Shown: piece by piece, positions 25,047 through 33,350 of the stretch
Numbering within the stretch: the first letter of the stretch is position 1
Layout: each line of letters opens with the position of its first letter
Source of the DNA: Anaeromicropila populeti
GTDB taxonomy: Bacteria; Bacillota; Clostridia; Lachnospirales; Lachnospiraceae
Reading direction: 5' to 3'
DNA length: 64,000 nucleotides
Assembly (NCBI RefSeq): GCF_900112775.1
Contig: NZ_FOYZ01000002.1
Coordinates: 124,001 to 188,000, forward strand
Program-made: the position numbers and the translations under genes
The notes under the pieces: generated by a model
Databases searched by the model: none
What the model was told of the DNA's origin: nothing
Seen by the model: only the letters and a program-made list of their open reading frames with translations

Positions 25047-26510
25047 ATGGAATTACTGAATAAAAGTATTTCAAAAATGAAAGAAAGACCTATTAAAGTA
25101 GTACAGTTTGGTGAGGGTAATTTTTTACGTGGATTCGTAGATTACATGTTGGATGTTGCAAATGAAAAAGGATTTTTTGACGGAAACATTGTATTAGTAA
25201 AACCAATAGAGTATGGTAATTTGGAAATGTTTCACAAACAAGAGTGTCAGTATACTGTTTACCTTAGAGGGATTGTGGATGGTAAAGAAGCAAAAGAAAA
25301 GCGTAGTATCAGCAGTGTTGCAGATGCAGTAGATGCGTATTTAGAATATGAAAAGTATTCAGAACTTGCAAAGTTAGATTCTTTAAGATTTGTAGTATCT
25401 AATACTACAGAAGCAGGAATTGTATACGATGAAACGGATAAGTTTGAATTAAACCCACCAAAAACTTTTCCAGGTAAATTAACTAAGTTTTTGTATGAAC
25501 GATACAAACATTTTAATGGAGATAGAAACAAAGGTTTAATTATGTTACCTGTTGAACTAATTGATAATAATGGGAAAAAATTAAAAGAGTGTGTTATGAA
25601 ATTAGCAGTGCTTTGGAAGCTGGAAGCAGAATTTTCTGCATGGATACAGGAAGCATGTGAGTTTTGCAGTACTCTTGTAGATAGGATTGTAACAGGATTT
25701 CCATCTGAAGAAGCAAATGCGATATGGGATGAATGTGGATATAAGGATCAACTGATTGTAACAGCTGAAACTTTTGCCTTATGGGTAATAGAAAGTGAAA
25801 GAGACATAAAGGGAGATTTGCCTTTAGATAAAGCAGGGCTTCCTGTAATATTTACCAATAACCAGGCACCATATAAAGAGCGAAAGGTAAGAATACTGAA
25901 TGGGGCACATACATCATTTGTGCTGGCATCTTTCCTGGCAGGCAATAATTACGTTTTGGAATCAATGAATGATAATGATGTTAAGACATTTATGGAAGAA
26001 ACTATTTTTGAGGAAGTTATTCCAACATTATCTTTATCAAAAGAAGAATGTGAAGAATTTGCTAAATCGGTGGTGGAAAGATTTTATAATCCATATATTA
26101 AACATGCACTACTTGCAATTTCTTTAAACTCTGTTTCTAAATGGAGAGCAAGATGTATGCCAAGTCTTCTGAAGTATGTTGAAAAGTTTAATAAGCTTCC
26201 GAAACACCTTACATTTTCCATCGCATCTTTAATTGCGTTTTATTCGGGCAGAGAATTAAAGGATGGTGCATTAACAGCATACCGTAAGGATGAAGAATAC
26301 AAAATTCGTGATGACCAAGAAGTTTTGGAATTTTTTAGAGATTACTCATGTAAACCGACAGAGGAAATCGTGGAAGCGTTTCTGAAGAATGAAAACTTTT
26401 TTGGATGTGATTTAACAGAAATAAATGGATTAATGAATGTAGTTATCAGTGATTTGAATGATATTAAAAATTTAGGTATGAGAACTGCTTTACAAAATAA
26501 TTTAAAGTAA
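25047..26510 (+). CDS. uxaB: Tagaturonate reductase (altronate oxidoreductase)
   Basis: A 487-residue polyol-type dehydrogenase of the mannitol dehydrogenase family, reducing tagaturonate to D-altronate with NADH. The N-terminal nucleotide-binding motif is VQFGEGNFLRGFVDYMLD; the catalytic region includes YKERKVRILNGAHTSFVLASFLAG and YNPYIKHALLAISLNSVSKWRARCMPSL. GAGGT precedes ATG 25047; a TTG 18 bases upstream lies just past the operator without a ribosome site. UxaB rather than fructuronate reductase UxuB is chosen because uxaA and uxaC adjoin and no mannonate dehydratase is present. Confidence 0.92.
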   Translation: MELLNKSISKMKERPIKVVQFGEGNFLRGFVDYMLDVANEKGFFDGNIVLVKPIEYGNLEMFHKQECQYTVYLRGIVDGKEAKEKRSISSVADAVDAYLEYEKYSELAKLDSLRFVVSNTTEAGIVYDETDKFELNPPKTFPGKLTKFLYERYKHFNGDRNKGLIMLPVELIDNNGKKLKECVMKLAVLWKLEAEFSAWIQEACEFCSTLVDRIVTGFPSEEANAIWDECGYKDQLIVTAETFALWVIESERDIKGDLPLDKAGLPVIFTNNQAPYKERKVRILNGAHTSFVLASFLAGNNYVLESMNDNDVKTFMEETIFEEVIPTLSLSKEECEEFAKSVVERFYNPYIKHALLAISLNSVSKWRARCMPSLLKYVEKFNKLPKHLTFSIASLIAFYSGRELKDGALTAYRKDEEYKIRDDQEVLEFFRDYSCKPTEEIVEAFLKNENFFGCDLTEINGLMNVVISDLNDIKNLGMRTALQNNLK

Positions 26511-26563
26511 AATGATAAAAGCTAATATCCTGCTTTGAAAAAGGAAAGGATAAGGAAAAGAAA

Positions 26564-28054
26564 ATGCAAAATATTATTAAGATTCATAAAGAAGATGATG
26601 TGGCAGTTGCCTTAAAGCCTATATCAGCATTTACGGAAATTACAGTGAATGATGAAACCTTTGCGGTAACAGAAGATATTCCTCAAGGACACAAAGTTGC
26701 CCTGAGAGATATACATGAAGGAGAAAAAATTATTAAATATGGTTATCCGATTGGAGTTGCCACAACCACCATTAAAAAAGGTTCTTGGATTCACACACAA
26801 AATCTGAAGACGGGTTTAGGAGATATGCTGAGTTATCAGTTTGATCCAGTAGAACCAAAGTTTACAGATAAAGATATTACATCAAAGGCATCTTTTCAGG
26901 GGTTCCGCAGAAAAGATGGTTCTGTGGGGATACGAAATGAAATCTGGATTATTCCTACTGTTGGATGTGTAAACAATGTTGCTGTTTCTTTGGAGAAGAA
27001 AGCTATGAAATTACTTAAAGGAACAGTTGAAGATATTATTGCATATCCACATCCATATGGATGTTCTCAAATGGGAGAAGATCAGGAGAGTACAAGAAGA
27101 ATTCTGGCAGATTTAGTGAACCATCCTAATGCAGCAGGGGTACTTGTGCTGGGGTTAGGTTGTGAAAATAGTAATATTGACATCTTGAAAAGTTATATTG
27201 GAGAATATGATGAGGACAGAGTAAAATTTTTAGTGTGTCAAGAGGTTGAAAACGAGATTGATTTAGGGTTAGAATTAATACAGCAATTAGTTGATTTTAC
27301 CTCATCCTTTCAAAGAGAAGAAATTAGCGCAAGTGAATTAATAATTGGTCTGAAATGTGGTGGTTCAGATGGATTATCAGGAATTACTGCCAATCCTGTG
27401 GTGGGTGAATTTTCTGATTTACTTATTAGAGAGGGCGGAACAACCATTCTTACTGAGGTGCCAGAAATGTTTGGTGCAGAGACATTACTTATGAATCGTT
27501 GTAAAGATGAAATGACTTTTGATAAGACAGTTAATCTTATAAATGACTTCAAACATTATTTTAAGAGCCATGACCAAACCATTTATGAAAATCCTTCACC
27601 AGGAAATAAAAAGGGCGGTATTTCTTCTTTGGAAGAAAAATCATTGGGATGTGTACAGAAGGCTGGTATGGCTGTAGTAAAAAATGTGCTGGGCTATGGA
27701 GAAAGAACTAATGAAAAGGGTTTGAATCTTTTAAGTGCTCCTGGAAATGATTTGGTTGCTTCAACAGCATTGGCTGCATCTGGTGCCCATATTGTGTTGT
27801 TTACAACAGGAAGAGGAACACCTTTTGCCTGCCCTGTTCCTACCGTAAAGATTGCAACCAATTCTCAGCTTGCTACTAATAAAAATAACTGGATTGATTT
27901 TAATGCAGGAGAAATGGTAGAGGGAAAAGAAAAAGAATTGCTGGCGAAAGAGCTATTTGATTTTGTTTTAATGGTAGCGTCGGGAAAAAAAGTAAAAAGC
28001 GAGGAAGCTGGTTTTCACGATATGGCAATTTTTAAAACAGGTGTTACTTTATAG
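26564..28054 (+). CDS. uxaA: Altronate dehydratase
   Basis: A 496-residue UxaA/GarD-type dehydratase that removes water from D-altronate to give 2-keto-3-deoxygluconate. The N-terminal SAF domain spans about residues 1-90 (IIKIHKEDDVAVALKPI...IPQGHKVALRDI). The C-terminal part holds the family blocks GFRRKDGSVGIRNEIWIIPTVGCVN, YPHPYGCSQMGED, VLVLGLGCEN, LKCGGSDGLSGITANP and FTTGRGTPFACPVPTVKIATNS, with Cys and His typical of its iron-dependent site. AAGGA lies before the ATG; 53 bp separate it from uxaB. Confidence 0.95.
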   Translation: MQNIIKIHKEDDVAVALKPISAFTEITVNDETFAVTEDIPQGHKVALRDIHEGEKIIKYGYPIGVATTTIKKGSWIHTQNLKTGLGDMLSYQFDPVEPKFTDKDITSKASFQGFRRKDGSVGIRNEIWIIPTVGCVNNVAVSLEKKAMKLLKGTVEDIIAYPHPYGCSQMGEDQESTRRILADLVNHPNAAGVLVLGLGCENSNIDILKSYIGEYDEDRVKFLVCQEVENEIDLGLELIQQLVDFTSSFQREEISASELIIGLKCGGSDGLSGITANPVVGEFSDLLIREGGTTILTEVPEMFGAETLLMNRCKDEMTFDKTVNLINDFKHYFKSHDQTIYENPSPGNKKGGISSLEEKSLGCVQKAGMAVVKNVLGYGERTNEKGLNLLSAPGNDLVASTALAASGAHIVLFTTGRGTPFACPVPTVKIATNSQLATNKNNWIDFNAGEMVEGKEKELLAKELFDFVLMVASGKKVKSEEAGFHDMAIFKTGVTL

Positions 28055-28111
28055 AAAAATTAATATAAATGGCAGATATTTTGATGTTATCAGAAATCTC
28101 AAGGAGGAAGT

Positions 28112-29074
28112 ATGAGCAATATATTAGACACTATTTCAAAAATCGGAATCGTTCCAGTAATTGCGATTGATAAGGTGGAAGATGCAAAACCACTTGCAAA
28201 AGCACTTTGTGATGGAGGGCTGCCTTGTGCAGAGGTTACATTTAGAACGGAAGCAGCGGCAGAAGCAATTAAAGTAATGGCAACAGAATTTCCAGAAATG
28301 GTTGTTGGTGCAGGAACAGTATTGACAACAGACCAGGTAGACGAAGCTTGGGAAGCAGGTGCTAAGTTTATTGTAAGTCCAGGATTAAATCCTAAGATTG
28401 TAAAGTATTGTGTGGAAAAAAATATTCCAATTGTACCAGGATGTGCAAACCCAAGTGATATTGAACAGGCGATTGAGCAGGGGCTAAAAACGGTTAAATT
28501 TTTCCCAGCAGAAGCAGCAGGCGGGCTGAATATGTTAAAGGCTATGTCTGCACCTTATAATAAAATGACATTTATGCCTACGGGAGGTATAAATGCCAAG
28601 AATATTGTGGAATATTTAAGTTTTGCACCAATTATTGCTTGTGGTGGAAGCTGGATGGTTGACAAGGCAATGATAAATGCCAAAGAGTTTGACAAGATTA
28701 CAGAGCTGACAAAGGAAGCAGTTAAGACCATGCTTGGCTTTGAAATGAAGCATGTTGGAATAAATATGCCAAGTGAAGAAGAAGCAGATAAAGTTGCATC
28801 TGATTTTGAAAGTTTATTTGGATTTCATAAAAAGGTTGGAAACAGTTCTATATTTGCTGGTTCAGAAGTAGAAGTTATGAAAACCCCATATCTGGGAGCT
28901 AATGGTCACATTGCAATTGCAACAAACTTTATTGAACGAGCAATGTATCATTTAGAGCAAAAGGGATACGTGTTTGATATGGAAACAGCAAAGTATGATG
29001 CTAAGGGTAAATTAGCAGCAGTTTACTTAAAAGATGAATTTGGTGGTTTTGCAATACATTTATTACAGAAATAA
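28112..29074 (+). CDS. KDPG/KHG aldolase fused to a C-terminal VOC (glyoxalase-like) domain
   Basis: Residues 1-208 are a complete Eda-type aldolase that cleaves 2-keto-3-deoxy-6-phosphogluconate to pyruvate and glyceraldehyde-3-phosphate: AEVTFRT with Glu41, GAGTVLT, VPGCANPSD, the Schiff-base Lys129 in KFFPAE, and PTGGI. The usual enzyme ends near residue 210. Here about 110 residues more follow with the look of a vicinal-oxygen-chelate domain: KHVGINMP with His214, a SLFGF helix end, NGHIAIAT, and GGFAIHLL at the end. It precedes kdgK, which makes the substrate. The role of the extra domain is unknown. Confidence 0.9.
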   Translation: MSNILDTISKIGIVPVIAIDKVEDAKPLAKALCDGGLPCAEVTFRTEAAAEAIKVMATEFPEMVVGAGTVLTTDQVDEAWEAGAKFIVSPGLNPKIVKYCVEKNIPIVPGCANPSDIEQAIEQGLKTVKFFPAEAAGGLNMLKAMSAPYNKMTFMPTGGINAKNIVEYLSFAPIIACGGSWMVDKAMINAKEFDKITELTKEAVKTMLGFEMKHVGINMPSEEEADKVASDFESLFGFHKKVGNSSIFAGSEVEVMKTPYLGANGHIAIATNFIERAMYHLEQKGYVFDMETAKYDAKGKLAAVYLKDEFGGFAIHLLQK

Positions 29075-29107
29075 GAAACAAATTTCATAGAAGAAAGGAT
29101 AATAGAA

Positions 29108-30133
29108 ATGAGCAAGAAAGTTATAACATTTGGAGAAATTATGTTAAGACTTGCACCTGAAGGATATTTTCGTTTTGTGCAGGCAGAAACATATGGTGCG
29201 ACTTTTGGCGGTGGAGAGGCAAACGTAGCAGTTTCTTTAGCAAACTATGGAATGGATGCAAAATTTGTTACAAAACTTCCAAAGCATGAGATTGGTCAGG
29301 CAGCGGTTAATTCTTTAAGAAGATATGGCGTAGATACTTCTTTTATTGCTAGAGGTGGTGACAGAGTAGGTATTTATTATCTTGAAAAAGGAGCGTCCCA
29401 AAGACCATCTAAGGTTATATATGACAGAGCAGGTTCTTCCATAGCAGCAGCAAGCACAGCAGATTTTAACTGGGATGAGATTTTTCAAGGAGTAGACTGG
29501 TTTCATTTTACAGGTATAACACCAGCTTTGGGAGATAACGTTACCGAAATTTGTCTAGAAGCATGTAAAGCAGCAAAGGAAAAGGGAATTACAATCAGTT
29601 GTGATTTGAACTATCGTAATAAGTTGTGGTCAAAAGAAAAAGCAAAGGAAGTAATGACGGAGCTTTGCCAATATGTAGATGTATGTATTGCAAATGAAGA
29701 GGACGCATCAGATGTATTTGGCATCAAGGCATCTGATACAGATGTGACTTCAGGCAAAGTAAACCATGAAGGATATAAAGAGGTTGCAAAAAAATTAGCG
29801 GATCAATTTGGATTTCAAAAAGTTGCCATTACATTAAGAGGCTCTATTTCAGCAAATGACAATAACTGGGCGGCTATGTTATATGTAGATGGGGAATATT
29901 ATTTTAGTAAAAGTTATTTAATGCATATTGTAGACCGTGTGGGTGGAGGAGATTCTTTTGGCGGAGGATTAATATATGCCAGCTTGAATGATTTTGCACC
30001 ACAGGACACAATTGAATTTGCAGTAGCTGCAAGCTGTTTAAAACATAGTATTGAAGGAGATTTCAATCAGGTTTCTGTAGATGAAGTATTAAAGCTGGCA
30101 GGCGGAGATGCTTCAGGAAGAGTTCAAAGATAG
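29108..30133 (+). CDS. kdgK: 2-keto-3-deoxygluconate kinase
   Basis: A 341-residue PfkB-family sugar kinase that phosphorylates 2-keto-3-deoxygluconate from both the UxaA and the KduD branch. PfkB signatures are visible: FGGGEANVAVSLANYGMDAKFVTKLP near the N-terminus and IVDRVGGGDSFGGGLIYA (catalytic Asp and anion hole) near residue 280. The CDLNYRNKLW block is typical of KDG kinases. GAAAGGA precedes the ATG. It lies between the aldolase and kduI in the same operon. Confidence 0.93.
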   Translation: MSKKVITFGEIMLRLAPEGYFRFVQAETYGATFGGGEANVAVSLANYGMDAKFVTKLPKHEIGQAAVNSLRRYGVDTSFIARGGDRVGIYYLEKGASQRPSKVIYDRAGSSIAAASTADFNWDEIFQGVDWFHFTGITPALGDNVTEICLEACKAAKEKGITISCDLNYRNKLWSKEKAKEVMTELCQYVDVCIANEEDASDVFGIKASDTDVTSGKVNHEGYKEVAKKLADQFGFQKVAITLRGSISANDNNWAAMLYVDGEYYFSKSYLMHIVDRVGGGDSFGGGLIYASLNDFAPQDTIEFAVAASCLKHSIEGDFNQVSVDEVLKLAGGDASGRVQR

Positions 30134-30153
30134 TAAGGGAAAGGATGAGCATT

Positions 30154-30981
30154 ATGGAATTACGTACTGCGGCATCACCAAAAGATGTTAAGCATTATAC
30201 AACAGATCGATTAAGAGAGGAATTTTTGATTCAGGATTTGTTTCAGGCAGGTACAATTAAAACAATTTATAGTCATATCGACCGTATAATTGTAGGAAGT
30301 GCTGTACCAACAAAACCTCTTGAATTAACTGCTGGAGAAGAAATTCGTGCAAAATATTTTTTGGAGAGAAGAGAAATAGGAATTATAAATATTGGTGGGA
30401 AGGGTTCCGTTACAGTAGATGGAACGGTTTATGAACTTTCTTACAAAGATGGATTATATATTGGAATGGGATCTGAAAAAATCGTTTTTTCAAGTGAAAA
30501 TGAGGCTGAGCCTGCTAAATTTTATTTTAATAGTGCACCAGCACATACCACATATCCAACAGTTCTTATTAAGCCAGAAAATTGTGTTAATGTGGAATTA
30601 GGTTCTTTGGAAGGATCAAACCACAGAGTGATTACTAAATATATTTTGCCAGGTCAGGTAGAAAGCTGCCAGCTTGTAATGGGTATGACCAGCTTAAAGC
30701 CAGGAAGTGTATGGAATACAATGCCTTGTCACACACACGATCGCAGAATGGAAGTATATTTATATTTTGAAATGCCAGAAGACGCATTAGTATTTCACTA
30801 TATGGGTGAGCCAACAGAAACAAGACATATTGTTATGCGGAACGAGGAGGCGGTTATTGCTCCAAGTTGGTCCATTCATTCAGGATCAGGTACACAGGCT
30901 TATACATTTATATGGGGTATGGTTGGTGAAAACCAGGATTTTGATGATATGGATGGAGTTCAGATGAAGGATATTAAATAG
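30154..30981 (+). CDS. kduI: 5-dehydro-4-deoxy-D-glucuronate isomerase
   Basis: A 275-residue cupin-type isomerase that turns 5-keto-4-deoxyuronate, from unsaturated (lyase-made) oligogalacturonides, into 2,5-diketo-3-deoxygluconate. Family blocks are very clear: YSHIDRIIVGSAVPT, YFLERREIGIINIGG, FYFNSAPAHTTYP, and WNTMPCHTHDRRMEVYLYFEM with the metal-binding His/Glu residues. ATG 30154 gives the family start MELRTAASP and a nine-base gap from AAAGG; ATG 30145 is an alternative nine bases upstream. Confidence 0.95.
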   Translation: MELRTAASPKDVKHYTTDRLREEFLIQDLFQAGTIKTIYSHIDRIIVGSAVPTKPLELTAGEEIRAKYFLERREIGIINIGGKGSVTVDGTVYELSYKDGLYIGMGSEKIVFSSENEAEPAKFYFNSAPAHTTYPTVLIKPENCVNVELGSLEGSNHRVITKYILPGQVESCQLVMGMTSLKPGSVWNTMPCHTHDRRMEVYLYFEMPEDALVFHYMGEPTETRHIVMRNEEAVIAPSWSIHSGSGTQAYTFIWGMVGENQDFDDMDGVQMKDIK

Positions 30982-30992
30982 GAGGTTTCAAA

Positions 30993-31781
30993 ATGAGCAT
31001 ATTAGATAACTTTTCGTTAAAAGGCAAGGTAGCTTTAGTAACAGGAGCATCCTATGGTATTGGATTTGCGATTGCAGAAGGATATGCAAAAGCTGGTGCG
31101 ACAATTGTATTTAACGACATTAATCAGGAACTTGTTAATAAAGGGTTAAAGGCATATGAAGAAGCAGGGATTACTGCTTATGGTTATGTTTGTGATGTTA
31201 CCAACGAAGAACAAGTTAATGATATGGTAAAGGAAATTGAGAATGAAGTTGGAGTTATTGATATTCTTGTAAATAATGCTGGTATTATCAAACGTATTCC
31301 AATGTGTGATATGACAGCAGCTGAGTTTAGACAGGTAATTGATATTGATTTAAATGGTCCATTTATTGTTTCAAAAGCGGTTATTCCAAGTATGATAAAA
31401 AAAGGTCATGGAAAAATTATCAATATTTGTTCTATGATGAGTGAATTGGGCCGTGAAACTGTTTCTGCTTATGCAGCAGCAAAAGGTGGTTTAAAGATGC
31501 TTACTAAAAATATTGCTTCTGAATATGGTGAATTCAATATTCAATGTAATGGTGTAGGACCTGGATACATTGCAACTCCTCAGACAGCACCATTAAGAGA
31601 GGAAGGTCATCCATTTAACAGTTTTATTATTGCAAAGACACCTGCTGCAAGGTGGGGTGAGCCAGATGATTTGGTAGGACCAGCAGTGTTTTTAGCATCA
31701 GATGCCTCTAATTTTGTAAATGGACACATTTTATATGTTGACGGTGGTATTCTTGCTTATATCGGAAAACAGCCACAATAG
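30993..31781 (+). CDS. kduD: 2-dehydro-3-deoxy-D-gluconate 5-dehydrogenase
   Basis: A 262-residue short-chain dehydrogenase that reduces 2,5-diketo-3-deoxygluconate to 2-keto-3-deoxygluconate, completing the unsaturated-uronate branch. SDR motifs: TGASYGIGFAIA (NAD binding), NNAGI, catalytic Ser in NICSMMSELG and YAAAK. The N-terminus NFSLKGKVALVTGAS fits KduD. AGGAGG lies before the ATG. It is 11 bp behind kduI. Among SDRs, the assignment as KduD relies on this neighbourhood as well as sequence. Confidence 0.92.
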   Translation: MSILDNFSLKGKVALVTGASYGIGFAIAEGYAKAGATIVFNDINQELVNKGLKAYEEAGITAYGYVCDVTNEEQVNDMVKEIENEVGVIDILVNNAGIIKRIPMCDMTAAEFRQVIDIDLNGPFIVSKAVIPSMIKKGHGKIINICSMMSELGRETVSAYAAAKGGLKMLTKNIASEYGEFNIQCNGVGPGYIATPQTAPLREEGHPFNSFIIAKTPAARWGEPDDLVGPAVFLASDASNFVNGHILYVDGGILAYIGKQPQ

Positions 31782-31861
31782 AGACTGGACAATAATTGAA
31801 CTTTAATGTGCATAGAAAAAAGGGTATGTAATTTTCTATATTTGCATATTAAATAAATTAA

Positions 31862-31874
31862 TGCGTTAAACGCA
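31862..31874. promoter_or_regulatory. Perfect 13 bp palindrome upstream of the sugar-binding protein gene
   Basis: TGCGTTAAACGCA lies 30 bp before the ATG of the binding protein gene in the 122 bp gap after kduD. It could be a repressor site or a small hairpin. Its odd length and centre differ from the two LacI-type operators at 24819 and 25012. No convincing promoter was seen near it. Confidence 0.35.
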
Positions 31875-31903
31875 AATATTTTAATTTTAAAGGAGAGAGA
31901 ATT

Positions 31904-33277
31904 ATGATTAAATTTAAAAGAGCTACAGCATTACTTTTAGCACTTCTCATGGCTTTATCTGCTACAGCATGTGGTAAAAGCGACGACGAAAGCAACACAG
32001 CATCTGAAGAGCCAACAGCATCAGCTGATACAGCTGACCAAAGCGAAGCTCCAGCAGCTGACGGAGAAACAAAAGAACCTGTTACAATTAAGTTTTCCTG
32101 GTGGGGTGGTGACTCCAGACATGCAGCTACTCAGGCAGCTGTAGAAAAATTCATGGAGAAATATGACTGGATTACAGTTGAAAATCAGTTTGGCGCATGG
32201 ACTGGCTGGGAAGATAGTATGTCTACTGCTTTTGCAAGTGGAACAGCACCAGATGTAAACCAGATTAACTGGAACTGGATTTCTTCTTTTAGTTCAGATG
32301 GCAGTATATTCAAAGATTTAAATGAATACAGCAATGTTATTGATTTAACACAATTTGATCAGGCTGCATTAGATGATTGTACAGTGGCTGGTGAATTACA
32401 GGCAATTCCTGTGTCCAAAACAGGTAGAATTTTCTACTGGAACACAGCAACATTTGAAAAAGCTGGTATTGCTGCTCCAACATCTTTAGAAGAGTTAATG
32501 GCTGCTGGTGAAACATTTAAAACAAAATTAGGTGAAGAATATTACCCAATTGCTTTAGGCGAATTTGACAGAATGATTCTTATGGTTTATTACTTAGAGT
32601 CTAAGTATGGTAAAGAGTGGGTAACAGATAATACATTAAATTATACAAAAGAAGAAATCGTTGATGGTATGAATTTTATTCAGTCATTAGAAGATGCTCA
32701 TGTAACACCATCTATTCAGACAATTACTGGTGATGGTGCAGAATCCTTAGACAAGAATCCTAAGTGGATGGATGGAAGATATGCAGGTATCTTTGAATGG
32801 GATTCTTCCGCAACAAAATTCAGAGATGCATTAACTGATTCTTCAACATTTGTAGTAGGTGACTATTTTAAGGATATGGGAGATTACCAAGGAGGTTACT
32901 CAAAGGTTTCTCTGGGATTTGCAATTTCTGAAACTACAGAACATCCAGAAGAATGTGCAATGTTAATTAACTTCTTAGTAAATGAAGATGAAGGTATTGA
33001 ACTTGGCGCATCTGAAAGAGGTATTCCACTAAGTAAGTATGCTTTACAGTATACTACTGACAAGGGATTATTAGATGCAACTGTATCAGAAGCAAACGCA
33101 AAAGTTCTTGCTTGGACTTCTTTCAAATTAGATCCTAAATTTGAAGATGCAGCTTTAAAGAGTCAGCCAGATGGTGTGTATTATGACGTATTTGCAGGAT
33201 TAAGCTATGGTGATTATAATGCAGATGAAGCTGCTGATACTTTAATCGAAGGTGTTAATACTGTTTTAGGAAATTAA
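31904..33277 (+). CDS. Sugar ABC transporter substrate-binding lipoprotein (oligogalacturonide candidate)
   Basis: A 457-residue type 1 extracellular solute-binding protein. ATALLLALLMALSATACG is a lipoprotein signal with Cys near residue 23; an acidic Ser/Ala linker follows to about residue 58. The mature protein begins VTIKFSWWGGDSRHAATQAAVEKF and keeps the family blocks TAPDVNQINWNW and PVSKTGRIFYWN. AAAGGAGAGAG precedes the ATG. Position between kduD and the two permeases, with polygalacturonase behind, suggests pectin oligomers as ligand; the ligand is inferred. Confidence 0.88.
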   Translation: MIKFKRATALLLALLMALSATACGKSDDESNTASEEPTASADTADQSEAPAADGETKEPVTIKFSWWGGDSRHAATQAAVEKFMEKYDWITVENQFGAWTGWEDSMSTAFASGTAPDVNQINWNWISSFSSDGSIFKDLNEYSNVIDLTQFDQAALDDCTVAGELQAIPVSKTGRIFYWNTATFEKAGIAAPTSLEELMAAGETFKTKLGEEYYPIALGEFDRMILMVYYLESKYGKEWVTDNTLNYTKEEIVDGMNFIQSLEDAHVTPSIQTITGDGAESLDKNPKWMDGRYAGIFEWDSSATKFRDALTDSSTFVVGDYFKDMGDYQGGYSKVSLGFAISETTEHPEECAMLINFLVNEDEGIELGASERGIPLSKYALQYTTDKGLLDATVSEANAKVLAWTSFKLDPKFEDAALKSQPDGVYYDVFAGLSYGDYNADEAADTLIEGVNTVLGN

Positions 33278-33295
33278 TAAAGATATAGACTAATT

Positions 33296-33331
33296 AAAAA
33301 GCTGGCAAATTCTTTGCTTTGCCAGCTTTTT
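33296..33331 (+). terminator. Intra-operon terminator/attenuator behind the binding protein gene
   Basis: AAAAAGCTGGCAAA (33296-33309) and TTTGCCAGCTTTTT (33318-33331) form a perfect 14 bp stem with an 8-base loop and terminal T run, 19 bp after the binding protein stop. Partial termination would raise binding protein over permease. Confidence 0.85.
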
Positions 33332-33350
33332 ATAGAAATAGGAGATGTTT

